From assembly GCA_003354055.1 (NCBI GenBank), contig PIVQ01000164.1, positions 1 through 11,678 of the forward strand: a stretch of 11,678 bases of DNA, read 5' to 3'. Under the pieces are notes generated by a model. It had not been told where the DNA came from. It did no database searches and saw nothing but the letters and a program-made list of their open reading frames with translations. Shown one piece after another: positions 1 to 7,871 of the stretch. The position numbers and the translations under genes were made by a program. Positions within the stretch are counted from its first letter, which is position 1. Every line of letters begins with the position of its first letter. The DNA is from Desulfobacteraceae bacterium. Lineage in GTDB: Bacteria; Desulfobacterota; Desulfobacteria; Desulfobacterales; Desulfobacteraceae.

Positions 1-464
1 TGAACAATAAACTCGCAGCAGGTATCACCCATACCAATGGCTTTAACCGTCTCTGTTTTAACCGGTCCTTTGCAAAACGGTGTAAAGAGGCTCTCAAACA
101 TACCTGCGGAACAAAGGCAGAACACGGGGTTAGGCTCGGCAAGGCCTGCCTGGACAAGATCGCACCCGCAGGTTTCCAGCCTGAAGTGGGCGGTGTTGCC
201 CATCCGAATCCAGAAATTGGATGCCGTGAGTTCCTCTTTCCGCCGTTTGTTGATGGCCTCAATCAGTTCATCAACAGATTGCGGGCGTCTTCCATAATGG
301 GCAATGGTTTTTTTAAGAAGCTGGGCTGCACATTGTTTTCCGGCATCCCTCATGGTTGCACGTGACAGCGATAGATCCCCCCGCAGGTCCAGGGAATCGG
401 TGACCGCTTTTATCCAGACTCTGTTTCTTTCAATGGCAGTGTTTTGTATCTTTGTTTCAGACAT
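1..464 (-). CDS. Cysteine-rich protein, possible DUF6144 / ATC-hydrolase-like family (3' end beyond window)
   Basis: The ATG at 464 opens a frame that runs without a stop to the left edge, giving 154 visible residues; the C-terminus is missing. The start is set by a very strong Shine-Dalgarno sequence (GGAGGGAG, 7 bases... bases 467-474, two bases before ATG by the longest match) that lies inside the end of the RDD gene, which it overlaps by 8 bases, so translation is probably coupled. The protein is soluble-looking. Cysteines stand at residues 45, 99, 101, 116, 118, 131, 149 and 150, in local patterns ETCGC, FCLCS and GDTCCEF. A final G-D-x-x-C-x-F element after C-x-C pairs resembles DUF6144 and the L-2-amino-thiazoline-4-carboxylic acid hydrolase / V4R-like proteins. 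That family assignment is from memory of the motif pattern and is tentative. Cys-pairs could bind metal or be redox active; the function is unknown. Confidence 0.7.
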   Translation of the reverse strand, partial: MSETKIQNTAIERNRVWIKAVTDSLDLRGDLSLSRATMRDAGKQCAAQLLKKTIAHYGRRPQSVDELIEAINKRRKEELTASNFWIRMGNTAHFRLETCGCDLVQAGLAEPNPVFCLCSAGMFESLFTPFCKGPVKTETVKAIGMGDTCCEFIV

Positions 465-1257
465 ATCTCCCTCCATTTGATCTCATAGTTTTTCTCCCCG
501 AATTAAACAGGATCTCAACAATATTCCTGATGTACTGCTCATCTGAAATCCCTTCAATGGCCTGCTCGGGGAATGGAACGATTGCCTTGACATGGTCGGC
601 AATATTTTTGAAGACCTGAACCCGGGAGGCAGGTTCAAGCGTATTTCTGCGAAGCAGGGCCTGAAGCACGATGTTGGCAAGGTCCGGTGTTACCTTCTGC
701 CGGAGTCTTGCGCACAGGTGGGGAAATTCTTTCAGGGAGTTGAACTTGCCCGACAGGATAAGGTTAAGCTCCGGCTGACTGACTTTCGGGCTTCGGATCA
801 CAATGGTGTTTGCGGCAATATCTCCGATTCTCTGTCCTTTTTTTGAGATTAGGGTGGCAATGCCGCCCACCATGTATAAAAATGGCAGACCGTCAATGGC
901 CCGAAGCAGATTCCGGACAACGATCTGGCTGAGTCGAAGCTGCAGGCCCTGGACATCCATGACCCGCAGTTTGAAAAGTCTTTTCCCAAGGGTTTGCCCG
1001 TTCCAGACCCATTCCGTGATAATGGCGTAGGAAAAGGAGAGGAAGAAGTAAAAAAGCATATAAAGGGCACCTGAAAGATCCTGGCTGATGATCTGGAACA
1101 GATTGATGATCTTGCCGGCAAATGAGAGGATTGTCATGATCAGAAGCCAGTCAATACTCCAGGCCAGAAAGCGGGTTACAGGACCTGCCAGCATCAGGGG
1201 AAAGACCACACCCTCGGGTGTTGTGATGGTTAATGTATCTGTTTTTTGTGAGGTCAT
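457..1257 (-). CDS. RDD family membrane protein with long cytosolic C-terminal tail
   Basis: This 266-residue protein carries an RDD domain in roughly residues 20-155. The family signature is clear: R29 and D36 in a segment reading RFLAWSID at the start of the first membrane helix, then GQTLGKRLFKLRVMD near 87-101 and QRIGDIAANT near 142-151. Membrane helices lie about 33-55, 62-82 and 115-137. RDD proteins are small integral membrane proteins, some of which act in ion transport; this one has no demonstrated substrate. Residues from about 156 to the end form a charged, helical, apparently cytosolic extension not needed for the RDD fold. The ATG at 1257 overlaps the SpoIIM-like stop codon as ATGA. 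RDD genes often accompany MoxR/DUF58/SpoIIM-like clusters, so it is probably a structural membrane component of that system. Confidence 0.9.
   Translation of the reverse strand: MTSQKTDTLTITTPEGVVFPLMLAGPVTRFLAWSIDWLLIMTILSFAGKIINLFQIISQDLSGALYMLFYFFLSFSYAIITEWVWNGQTLGKRLFKLRVMDVQGLQLRLSQIVVRNLLRAIDGLPFLYMVGGIATLISKKGQRIGDIAANTIVIRSPKVSQPELNLILSGKFNSLKEFPHLCARLRQKVTPDLANIVLQALLRRNTLEPASRVQVFKNIADHVKAIVPFPEQAIEGISDEQYIRNIVEILFNSGRKTMRSNGGRYV
467..474 (-). promoter_or_regulatory. Strong ribosome binding site for the cysteine-rich last gene
   Basis: The minus strand reads GGAGGGAG here, just upstream of the ATG at 464, with only AT between this run and the start codon (the 5' part of the run, GGAGG, is spaced 5 bases from ATG). 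It lies within the last codons of the RDD gene. It decides the start of the last gene and suggests that gene is translated well despite its distal operon position. Confidence 0.7.
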
Positions 1258-2264
1258 GGCAGGGTTTTTCCGTCACTCATTTTTTTCCCGGAGACAGAAA
1301 GGAAGATGATCAGCCCGATACACTGGACCCCGCCAAAGGCAATTTTCAGATCATAGGAGATAAAGGGTTCGTGGTATTGGGAGAGAAAGGCTTCAATAAA
1401 CCCGGCCCATAAAAGCATCAGGCATACCCCTCCCATAATGGTAAACAGGTCGGAGGATACGTTGCGGAATCTTGTTTTCAGGGACACAGGTTTGCCCCGG
1501 CCGATCAGGGCGCCTGCCAGGATAAAGCCGGCCTGGCTTGCCAGGATGATTGCCGGCAGCTCAATGGAGCCGTGGGGAAGAAGCCAGCCGAGCAGGAACT
1601 TTGTCTGCCCTGCCAGGATATAGTCTGCGACGGTGGCCCCTAAAAAGACCCCGTTTGAAAAAAGGACCAGGATGGTACCAACCCCCCAGGTAATCCCGAG
1701 GCTGAGTGCAAGAAAAGAGACCCGGGTATTATTTGAGATGAGTTGAGAGGCAAAGCTTGACTTATGTCCGGCAATCTGGTCTTTGTTTTGTCTTTCTTCC
1801 TTTGCCACACGCTCGGCAGGATCCTGCATCAGGTGGGAAAAGGGCATCAATGCCTGTTTGGCGTTTTTATCGATTCCAATGGCTGCGGCACCGAACACTG
1901 AGCCGGCCGTTAAAATTGCCACTGCCAGCCAGAACGCTGTGATATGTTTCCTGAAGGTGACGGGAAAGGTGTGAAAGAGCCATACAAAGGGTCGAAAGCG
2001 TCTCGGGGACCTCCGGGTTTCATGGATGAGGGAAAATGCCCTGCCCACGATGGATTCAAGGTATACCCTGACGTCCTGCCGGGCTGAAAAATCCATGAGT
2101 TTTGCAAGGTCTGCAGAAGAGCGCTGGTACAGGTAGTGGAATCGCTTTATCTCATCGGTGGTGAGCTCAAGGTTTGGATCATTCTGAAACCGGTCCAGAA
2201 GGGTTTCAAGCTCTGTCCAGAGACCCCGGCCTTCTTTTATAAACTTATTGAGGTCAAGTATCAT
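1254..2264 (-). CDS. SpoIIM-like (stage II sporulation protein M / DUF95) membrane protein
   Basis: This 336-residue protein has a soluble helical N-terminal part (about 1-100) followed by membrane helices near 105-130, 183-203, 206-222, 236-255, 272-294 and 306-325. The motif LPHGSIEL at 229-236 followed by a small-residue helix is the hallmark of the SpoIIM/DUF95 family. In endospore formers SpoIIM belongs to the DMP peptidoglycan-remodelling complex. Here nothing else points to sporulation; this longer non-sporulation type is normally found beside MoxR, DUF58 and RDD genes, as it is here. Its ATG shares the sequence ATGA with the stop codon of the DUF58 gene, and a GGCAGG sequence upstream could serve as ribosome binding site. 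It probably contributes the multi-spanning membrane core of the complex. The exact role is unknown. Confidence 0.9.
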   Translation of the reverse strand: MILDLNKFIKEGRGLWTELETLLDRFQNDPNLELTTDEIKRFHYLYQRSSADLAKLMDFSARQDVRVYLESIVGRAFSLIHETRRSPRRFRPFVWLFHTFPVTFRKHITAFWLAVAILTAGSVFGAAAIGIDKNAKQALMPFSHLMQDPAERVAKEERQNKDQIAGHKSSFASQLISNNTRVSFLALSLGITWGVGTILVLFSNGVFLGATVADYILAGQTKFLLGWLLPHGSIELPAIILASQAGFILAGALIGRGKPVSLKTRFRNVSSDLFTIMGGVCLMLLWAGFIEAFLSQYHEPFISYDLKIAFGGVQCIGLIIFLSVSGKKMSDGKTLP

Positions 2265-3604
2265 AGTACCTGCCTTTTTTTAAGTGTCATATAATGGGAG
2301 ATGGTCTTCAGGGTAAACTCCCGGTAGGGGTGAAGAAAAAAGCCGATGCCAAGTTTGTGAAGCGACCCTTCAAAACCCTTTAGAAAATGCCATAAATAGT
2401 GCCCGCCAAGACTGGTATATATATCATCAACAGATCCGATGTCCTCTGAAGAGAACAGGGGGGCGGCCGTCAACGGCTTGAGCATATTAACCACTACAAG
2501 GTGGCGGCGGCTCAGGATATGGATATTGTCTAAAAGACTGTCTGCAATGGCGGAATCATCAAGGGTGGTCAGAATAATCAACAATGACCGTTTCCGTATC
2601 TTATTGCCGATAAAAGTAATGCATTCGGTGAAATCCGGGGTGACGCTACGGGGTTCAATGGTGTACAGGGCATCCCTGCAGGCCGTGTAATGGGCCTTGG
2701 AATTTCCGGCCGGGATAAACCGTTCCATTCTGTCGCTGAAGACGCCCACCCCGAAATTATCCCCCTGGCGTTCCGCAGCCATGCCGACGGATAGCGCGGC
2801 TGTGATATATTTTTCCAGTATTGATTCTTTTGAGGTTTTCCCTTTTGATATGCCCTGCCTTGATTTGGAAAACGCTCCGGCATTTCTTGCACTCATCCGT
2901 CCCGCATCAATAAGGACATACACATCCTGAGTCCTCTCTATCTGATACATTTTTGAGACCGGAATGCCCCTTCTGGCCGTGGCCTTCCAGTGGATGTCTT
3001 CATAGTTGTCACCGGGAAGATACTCCCTCAGCCGTTCAAATTCCCGGCCTTTGCCCACACTTTTCTGGGCATGGAGGCCGAATCCCATATCAGGAAAGAG
3101 TGCGGCCAAAGCTCTTCTTTCCGGCATCATATCGGGATACACCCGAAGTTCGCATTGAAGGGGAACCTTACGGCGGACCGCCCAGAATCCGAATTTTGAA
3201 ACCGTTTCCAGGTAGCAGGCATCAAGGATGTACTGCCCCTGTTTTAACCCTGTAAGGGGCCAGTCAAAAATAACGGTTTCCTGTTTCAGCACGATCTCCT
3301 GTTCATATGGAGATGCAAACCGGTTTTCCGGAAATAAGAGTCCGATTTTCAGCCGGGTGTGTTTGGTGCCGGAAATGGTGACGGGGAATGTGCTTTCTCT
3401 GTTTCTGGACATGCGGACAAGGTCCGGGAACACAACGGAAAGGCCCTGAAACCTTGAGATATAAATATCAACTGCGGCCACGCCGCCAAAGCCAAGGAGG
3501 GCAATAACCGCTCCATCAAAAGCCAATACGCTTTTTAATGCAAACAGCCCGATGCCGGTCAGGGCAAATAAGGCGATCAGTTTTGTGCGCGGGGCAACTC
3601 TCAT
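2261..3604 (-). CDS. DUF58 domain protein with degenerate VWA metal site
   Basis: This 447-residue protein has two N-terminal membrane helices (about 8-28 and 30-48), a beta-rich region (55-155) and the DUF58 core. The family signature is plain at 190-215: REYLPGDNYEDIHWKATARR. A von Willebrand A-like fold follows; the metal-site loop reads DAGRMS at 233-238, so the D-x-S-x-S pattern of a classical MIDAS has G and M instead of the two serines. DUF58 proteins are the usual genetic partner of MoxR ATPases, and the MoxR gene ends 5 bases upstream. By analogy with other MoxR-VWA pairs the two proteins probably act together, with the ATPase remodelling a client presented by the VWA-like domain. 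AGGT about 8 bases before the ATG is the likely ribosome binding site, lying within the MoxR end. Confidence 0.93.
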   Translation of the reverse strand: MRVAPRTKLIALFALTGIGLFALKSVLAFDGAVIALLGFGGVAAVDIYISRFQGLSVVFPDLVRMSRNRESTFPVTISGTKHTRLKIGLLFPENRFASPYEQEIVLKQETVIFDWPLTGLKQGQYILDACYLETVSKFGFWAVRRKVPLQCELRVYPDMMPERRALAALFPDMGFGLHAQKSVGKGREFERLREYLPGDNYEDIHWKATARRGIPVSKMYQIERTQDVYVLIDAGRMSARNAGAFSKSRQGISKGKTSKESILEKYITAALSVGMAAERQGDNFGVGVFSDRMERFIPAGNSKAHYTACRDALYTIEPRSVTPDFTECITFIGNKIRKRSLLIILTTLDDSAIADSLLDNIHILSRRHLVVVNMLKPLTAAPLFSSEDIGSVDDIYTSLGGHYLWHFLKGFEGSLHKLGIGFFLHPYREFTLKTISHYMTLKKRQVL

Positions 3605-3609
3605 ACGCT

Positions 3610-4575
3610 TTACCTGGGCACCGCAACTTTCATTAGAATGTCCCGGATCACTTCCTTTACGGATAAGCCTTCGATTTCATACTCAGGCCTCAGTATGATT
3701 CGGTGCTCCAGTGTGGGAACGGCCATTTGCTTAATATCATCCGGGGTTACAAAATCACGGTCATTTACGGCTGCAAAGGCTCTGGCGGAAAGGATAATTG
3801 CCGCCGTCCCTCTGGGGCCTGCACCGGTTAATACCGCTTCATGGGTGCGGGTGCTCCTGATGATGTCCACACTATACCGGATCAGTTCATCCTTTATCAG
3901 AATCTGGTCCAGGATGTTGCGAAACGCAGCCAGGGTCTGGGAGTTCAGTACCTGATTCACTTCGCCTGCGGCCAGAATTTTTTCAGGGGCGTCTTTTCCG
4001 ATGATTTTTCTGGCCAGGTCAAGCTCCTCTTCCAGGCTCGGGGTATCCATGGAAATTTTTAACAGAAACCGGTCCTTCTGGGCCTCGGGCAGGGGATAGG
4101 TGCCTTCGTATTCAATGGGATTCTGGGTGGCAAAAACGGTGAAATTTTCTGACAGAGTGTGGGTGTCCCGGTCAATGGTTACATTTTTTTCCTGCATGGC
4201 CTGGAGCAGGGCCGACTGCGTCTTGGCCGGTGCCCGGTTGATTTCATCTGCCAGAAGAAAGGTGGTAAATACGGGACCTTTCACAAGGCTGAAACTGTTT
4301 TCCTTTAAGTTGTATACATTGGTTCCGGTGATATCCGCGGGCATCAGATCCGGGGTAAATTGAATTCTTGAAAACTCGCACCCGAGGATATGGGCCAGTG
4401 TCCGGACCAGAAGGGTCTTGCCGACTCCGGGTACCCCTTCCACGAGGGCATGATGACCCGTGAAAATGGCGATCAATGCGTAATCAATCACCTGGTCCTG
4501 ACCGATAATGACTTTGGAAACTTCCTTTTTTGCACGATCCAGTATCTGTTTTAAAGTGCTGGTGTCAGTATTCAT
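3610..4575 (-). CDS. MoxR family AAA+ ATPase
   Basis: From the ATG at 4575 the protein has 321 residues, the usual MoxR length. All ATPase elements are present: Walker A GVPGVGKT at 47-54, Walker B FLLADE at 106-111, the MoxR-typical stretch INRAPAKTQSALLQAMQE after it, sensor 1 in FATQNP (N152), a likely arginine finger in the KDRF element (R169), and sensor 2 GPRGT at 253-257. The C-terminal lid domain is complete. MoxR ATPases are cytoplasmic ring-forming chaperone-like enzymes that mature or activate protein complexes. I chose 4575 over an in-frame ATG at 4605 because it forms an ATGA overlap with the DUF4350 stop, as at other junctions here, and is preceded by AAAGGGA; the upstream ATG has no clear binding site. 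It is the energy source of the system encoded around it. Confidence 0.97.
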   Translation of the reverse strand: MNTDTSTLKQILDRAKKEVSKVIIGQDQVIDYALIAIFTGHHALVEGVPGVGKTLLVRTLAHILGCEFSRIQFTPDLMPADITGTNVYNLKENSFSLVKGPVFTTFLLADEINRAPAKTQSALLQAMQEKNVTIDRDTHTLSENFTVFATQNPIEYEGTYPLPEAQKDRFLLKISMDTPSLEEELDLARKIIGKDAPEKILAAGEVNQVLNSQTLAAFRNILDQILIKDELIRYSVDIIRSTRTHEAVLTGAGPRGTAAIILSARAFAAVNDRDFVTPDDIKQMAVPTLEHRIILRPEYEIEGLSVKEVIRDILMKVAVPR

Positions 4576-5825
4576 TGGTTTTTCCCTTTTGAGAGTATTC
4601 TGCATATCCGGATGTAATCATCCACTGGCTTTCCCATTGGATTTATTTTCTTGGGACTGTCCGCTTCTATTTTTTCAAACAGCCCGGCATAAACTTCCGA
4701 GGCCTTGTTATCTTTTACAAAAGCTTCTTTCCAGGCGGTTTTGCATTCGTTTATAAGGCGGGATTTAGGGATGTGCTGTTTTAAAAGACTTGTCAGACCG
4801 GACAACAGTTTCTGGCCTGAACCTTGGTGCGTATCCATCATGGCCGCAAGTTCCTTTTGTTCATCCGGTGGCACAAGACCTGATGCCCTTTTCCAGATAA
4901 TCAACAGTACTAAAATCGTAAAGAAGACTAAAGGTCCATAGAGGTTGTACTTTTTGACAAGGGTGGAAATTCCTGAGTGCTGCTGTACACCAAAGTGAAA
5001 TTCATCAAAAATAACCCGGTGTCGCCCTTGGGCTAACCAGGCCAGAAGCTGGCTGTTATTGTCTTTTTTCAGGGATTCGTTGCTGAATATATAGGAATCG
5101 GCAAGCAGTATCACCCGGCCTTTGCCAAATTCTCTTTCAATGATAATTGGCTTGCCAGGCCTGCCGTCAACTTCATAGACTGTTTCCCAATGCTCAGGAT
5201 CCGGGGTGAACCACAGGGCAAGGGGCCATGATACCGATTGGTATAATTCATCGGGGGCGGGCTCTGCAGATAGAGGGCCTTTTTCGGTTTTATGATACCG
5301 GACTTCAATGCCCCATTTTTTGTACAGGTCCACCCTCTGGGGGGCGTCTATCTCAGGATTGTCCTTTTCAGAGGTATCCGTTTCCGGATCCGCTGGCTTT
5401 GTATCAGCCGATTCCGTTGAATCTGTTTCCGGGTCCGGGCAATCGCTATCAAAAGAGCTTAAGTCTGCGGGTGTTAAGGCTACAACCAGGCGGCATCCTG
5501 ATCTTACCAGGGCTTCTATCTGCTCATATTCTTTTTGGGGAATGATATGGGTTTTGCCGGACCTGATACCGAGAAAAAAGAGGCTGGTGTCCGCTGGTGC
5601 ATCCAGTTGGTCAATCGAAGAGAAATTGCGCTCCACCGTCACGGAATCGAGCCGTTCCAAAGACGCTACCAGAGCCTTGCTACCAAGGGGGTCCGACCGC
5701 AGCGACGAGTAGGGCGGATAAATATCACCGGCTTTAAATCTCAGCAGGAACAGATTGACCAGTAAAAGGCAGAACAGGCCGATCAAAAGGGCAAAACAAA
5801 ATTTTAGGAACTTACCCCGCAACAT
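4572..5825 (-). CDS. DUF4350 domain membrane protein
   Basis: This 417-residue protein begins with a membrane helix (about 9-29) and then the DUF4350 domain, recognisable by PPYSSLRSDPLGSKAL at 37-52, the predicted beta-alpha region GIRSGKTHIIP..EYEQIEALVRSGCRLVVAL to about 117, GKGRVILLADSYIFSNE at 235-250 and the FDEFHFGVQQHSG element at 273-285. A second membrane helix lies at about 295-312, followed by a charged cytosolic tail of about 100 residues. DUF4350 resembles glutamine-amidotransferase/GldG-like extracytoplasmic domains; catalytic activity is not evident. Residues about 121-162 form an acidic linker in which DPETD occurs twice. The ATG overlaps the DUF4129 stop by 14 bases and the stop overlaps the MoxR start. 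It is a standard partner in MoxR/DUF58/DUF4129 clusters. Confidence 0.9.
   Translation of the reverse strand: MLRGKFLKFCFALLIGLFCLLLVNLFLLRFKAGDIYPPYSSLRSDPLGSKALVASLERLDSVTVERNFSSIDQLDAPADTSLFFLGIRSGKTHIIPQKEYEQIEALVRSGCRLVVALTPADLSSFDSDCPDPETDSTESADTKPADPETDTSEKDNPEIDAPQRVDLYKKWGIEVRYHKTEKGPLSAEPAPDELYQSVSWPLALWFTPDPEHWETVYEVDGRPGKPIIIEREFGKGRVILLADSYIFSNESLKKDNNSQLLAWLAQGRHRVIFDEFHFGVQQHSGISTLVKKYNLYGPLVFFTILVLLIIWKRASGLVPPDEQKELAAMMDTHQGSGQKLLSGLTSLLKQHIPKSRLINECKTAWKEAFVKDNKASEVYAGLFEKIEADSPKKINPMGKPVDDYIRICRILSKGKNQ
4583..4589 (-). promoter_or_regulatory. Ribosome binding site supporting the shorter MoxR start
   Basis: The minus strand reads AAAGGGA, ending 7 bases before the ATG at 4575. 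The alternative ATG at 4605 lacks a comparable sequence, so this site favours the 321-residue MoxR form. Confidence 0.55.
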
Positions 5826-7530
5826 CCATTATCCTTTTCTGAGTACTGGCAAATTCATCGAACATCTGCCTGTTGACGGCATGCATCCCGTACCATACCC
5901 TGTCCACTGTTTTTACGGTATCGTCAAACAGGTTTACCATATCCTTTTTTGTATGGGCCCTTCTTGAAAATTCCTCTCTGTACTCCCTGTTGGATTTATG
6001 CCCGGCAATCCCTATGAGGTTTTGATCTGCAAGAAATGCAAGAGTTCCCAAGTAGAGCGCCCGGATGGCAGAGCGTAAATCACCTTTTTCCATCAGTTCC
6101 CTTGCAAATTCGACCCATTGGTCTGAGGGCAGTTTGTCCGCAAGCAGATTTTCATCTTCAATATCAGGGAGGGCATCATTGGGGGCGGCAGGCGCCGTGT
6201 CTTCTTTGGAACGCAGCCGAAGTCTGTACAGAATAATAATGACCAATAGAATGGCAATCATCACAATCAGGCCGATGGTCAGGTGCCGGGGTTTAACCGT
6301 GCTTTCCGGCTCTTCAGACTCAACAGGTTCGGAGTCTTCTCGAAATATCTTTGCAAGCCATTCGAAAAACGCATCTATCCATGAGCCGATGGTCTTCAGG
6401 GTATCTTTAATCCCAGACAGCACCCATTTTAAGGCCGTGTATATAAACCCCCTGTCCGGATCTTTTTCTTGGATCTCTTCCTTCGGCATTCTCCAGGTAT
6501 ATTCCCTGCGACTCATGACATGGTCGATGGATGATTCAAGGGCATCCGCATCAATATGCCCGGTCTCTATGGACTGTGCGGCAGGGGGCGAAGTATTTGC
6601 AACAGTGGTGTCAGGCATGGAAAAGGCTGAGATACAGATAAGGACCAGGACGGCTTTTTTGGAAACGGTCCTTATGGCGTTTCGTCTGTCCTGCTTAATT
6701 GTACTCAGATCCGCCATCAGGTCATCCCCGGTTCTCCGTGACTGATAATAAAATTTTAAAATGGCATAAGCGGTTTTGATCAGCGGGTCTATGGCAAGGT
6801 GTGTCAGGCAGAAGACGGACAGGAGAAAGGTCGTGTTTAAGACGTTAAATCCGCCCATCGTAAACACGGATTCAACCCCGAACAGGGACTTGGCCAGAAA
6901 CGGCAGCATATAGACGGTAATGCCGATATTCAGGAATACAAAAATACCGAAGATCAGAAGGATCAGCAATAGAAGGTGATTCAGCAGGGTGTATTGCTGT
7001 GCCGCTGAAAAATCATCCTTTAGCGGTTTTGTGATGGGGATGCCGCCGGATGTTTTGGTTGAAAAGTCATGGACCAAAACCATTTGATACATGGCAAAGG
7101 TCCAGGCAAACGGGAGGGTGACAAGCAATGCGATGGGCAGAATAATTATAGACGACGCATGGAGGACGGTCTGGGTCATTGCCATCTGAGAAACAGACGA
7201 CAGGGACCAGACCCTGGTTTTATTCCGGTTGACATAGTCATAGATTTTTATGGAAAAAACAGATTGCCATGTTTTCATCCAGGCATAGAGCAATGCGAGT
7301 CCCAGAGAGGCTGTCAGGCAGTAGTCCCGGGCAAAGGCATTTTTTGCCATGTCATTCCAGAAGTAAAGCAGCCCCAGCAAAAAGGGCATGGTCCCAAGAT
7401 AATAGGGTATGAAAAAGACCACTGGGATTTTGCGCAACACATGGAAAGCCTCTTCAAGCAGTTGAACCGCGCCTGTGTTTATCCGCTGGCTTGTCCGCCG
7501 GTTTCCCCGCCGGTTTGTCTGGTTTTTCAT
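5812..7530 (-). CDS. Multi-spanning membrane protein with C-terminal DUF4129 domain
   Basis: From the ATG at 7530 this is a 572-residue protein. The N-terminal half carries about five to six membrane helices and ends with THLAIDPLIKTAYAILKFYY and then RRTGDDL, an element I associate with the membrane half of such proteins. A hydrophobic segment near 292-305 precedes an extracytoplasmic loop, another single helix lies at about 418-435, and the cytosolic C-terminus has the DUF4129 signature: GDLRSAIRALYLGTLAFLAD, the GIAGHKSNREYREE stretch and DRVWYG. DUF4129 is often fused to transglutaminase domains; none is present here. The ATG at 7530 makes an ATGA overlap with the upstream B-box gene. A GTG at 7554 with GAGGG about six bases upstream would add eight residues and is a real alternative. 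It likely forms part of the membrane platform for MoxR/DUF58. Confidence 0.88.
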   Translation of the reverse strand: MKNQTNRRGNRRTSQRINTGAVQLLEEAFHVLRKIPVVFFIPYYLGTMPFLLGLLYFWNDMAKNAFARDYCLTASLGLALLYAWMKTWQSVFSIKIYDYVNRNKTRVWSLSSVSQMAMTQTVLHASSIIILPIALLVTLPFAWTFAMYQMVLVHDFSTKTSGGIPITKPLKDDFSAAQQYTLLNHLLLLILLIFGIFVFLNIGITVYMLPFLAKSLFGVESVFTMGGFNVLNTTFLLSVFCLTHLAIDPLIKTAYAILKFYYQSRRTGDDLMADLSTIKQDRRNAIRTVSKKAVLVLICISAFSMPDTTVANTSPPAAQSIETGHIDADALESSIDHVMSRREYTWRMPKEEIQEKDPDRGFIYTALKWVLSGIKDTLKTIGSWIDAFFEWLAKIFREDSEPVESEEPESTVKPRHLTIGLIVMIAILLVIIILYRLRLRSKEDTAPAAPNDALPDIEDENLLADKLPSDQWVEFARELMEKGDLRSAIRALYLGTLAFLADQNLIGIAGHKSNREYREEFSRRAHTKKDMVNLFDDTVKTVDRVWYGMHAVNRQMFDEFASTQKRIMDVAG

Positions 7531-7871
7531 ATGGCCTGCCATAAATTCTGCCACAGGGTGCCCTCATGAAATGAGGACGGCATTTCTAAGAGAAACTGGC
7601 CCAGATAAAAAAAACAAAGCCATAAAAAAGTCAAAGATCCTAAAAAAAGAAAGGTTCCGAACAAGAGCCTGAGCACAGGCCTGAAAAAGGCAAACCGGTT
7701 CTTTTTTTGGGTGTCAAAGGCTTTAAGGTTTGACAGGCAGTTGGCGCAGATCACCCTGTCTTCATGTTCAGTGATACATTCCCTGCAGAATAGATTATTG
7801 CAGTCAAGGCATATGGCAACCGCTTCTCTGCCGCTGTGATTAAAACACCTCTGCCTGGCCAGGTCCTGCAT
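7527..7871 (-). CDS. Small B-box-type zinc-finger membrane protein
   Basis: This 114-residue protein has an N-terminal zinc-binding module with ligands C9, H12, C21, C24, C29, C32, C42 and C45, with H36 as another candidate. The order and spacing C-x2-H-x8-C-x2-C-x4-C-x2-C-x9-C-x2-C is B-box-like. A long hydrophobic stretch at about 62-97 could make one membrane helix or a tight pair, leaving a short tail. B-box modules are mainly protein-interaction domains; in bacteria they are often found on small membrane proteins of unknown function, sometimes annotated misleadingly as rhomboid-related. No catalytic serine protease motif is visible. The start codon directly follows the stop codon of the upstream gene with no gap, and the stop overlaps the DUF4129 start. 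It probably tethers a partner at the cytosolic face; this is inference. Confidence 0.82.
   Translation of the reverse strand: MQDLARQRCFNHSGREAVAICLDCNNLFCRECITEHEDRVICANCLSNLKAFDTQKKNRFAFFRPVLRLLFGTFLFLGSLTFLWLCFFYLGQFLLEMPSSFHEGTLWQNLWQAI

Noticed and set aside
1254..2264. SpoIIM homologue as evidence of endospore formation
   Set aside because: No other sporulation gene is present, and this long form is the type found with MoxR/DUF58/RDD clusters in non-sporulating bacteria.
6065..6745. Plus-strand open frame of 226 codons
   Set aside because: It is antisense to the well-supported DUF4129 gene, is rich in serine and arginine as expected of a shadow frame, and shows no family motif or ribosome binding site.
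7069..7569. Plus-strand open frame of 166 codons
   Set aside because: Antisense to the membrane half of the DUF4129 gene; histidine- and glycine-rich composition is typical of the complement of hydrophobic codons.
7527..7871. Rhomboid protease identity for the small B-box membrane protein
   Set aside because: It has too few membrane helices and lacks the GxSG and H catalytic motifs; such annotations probably come from B-box fusions.
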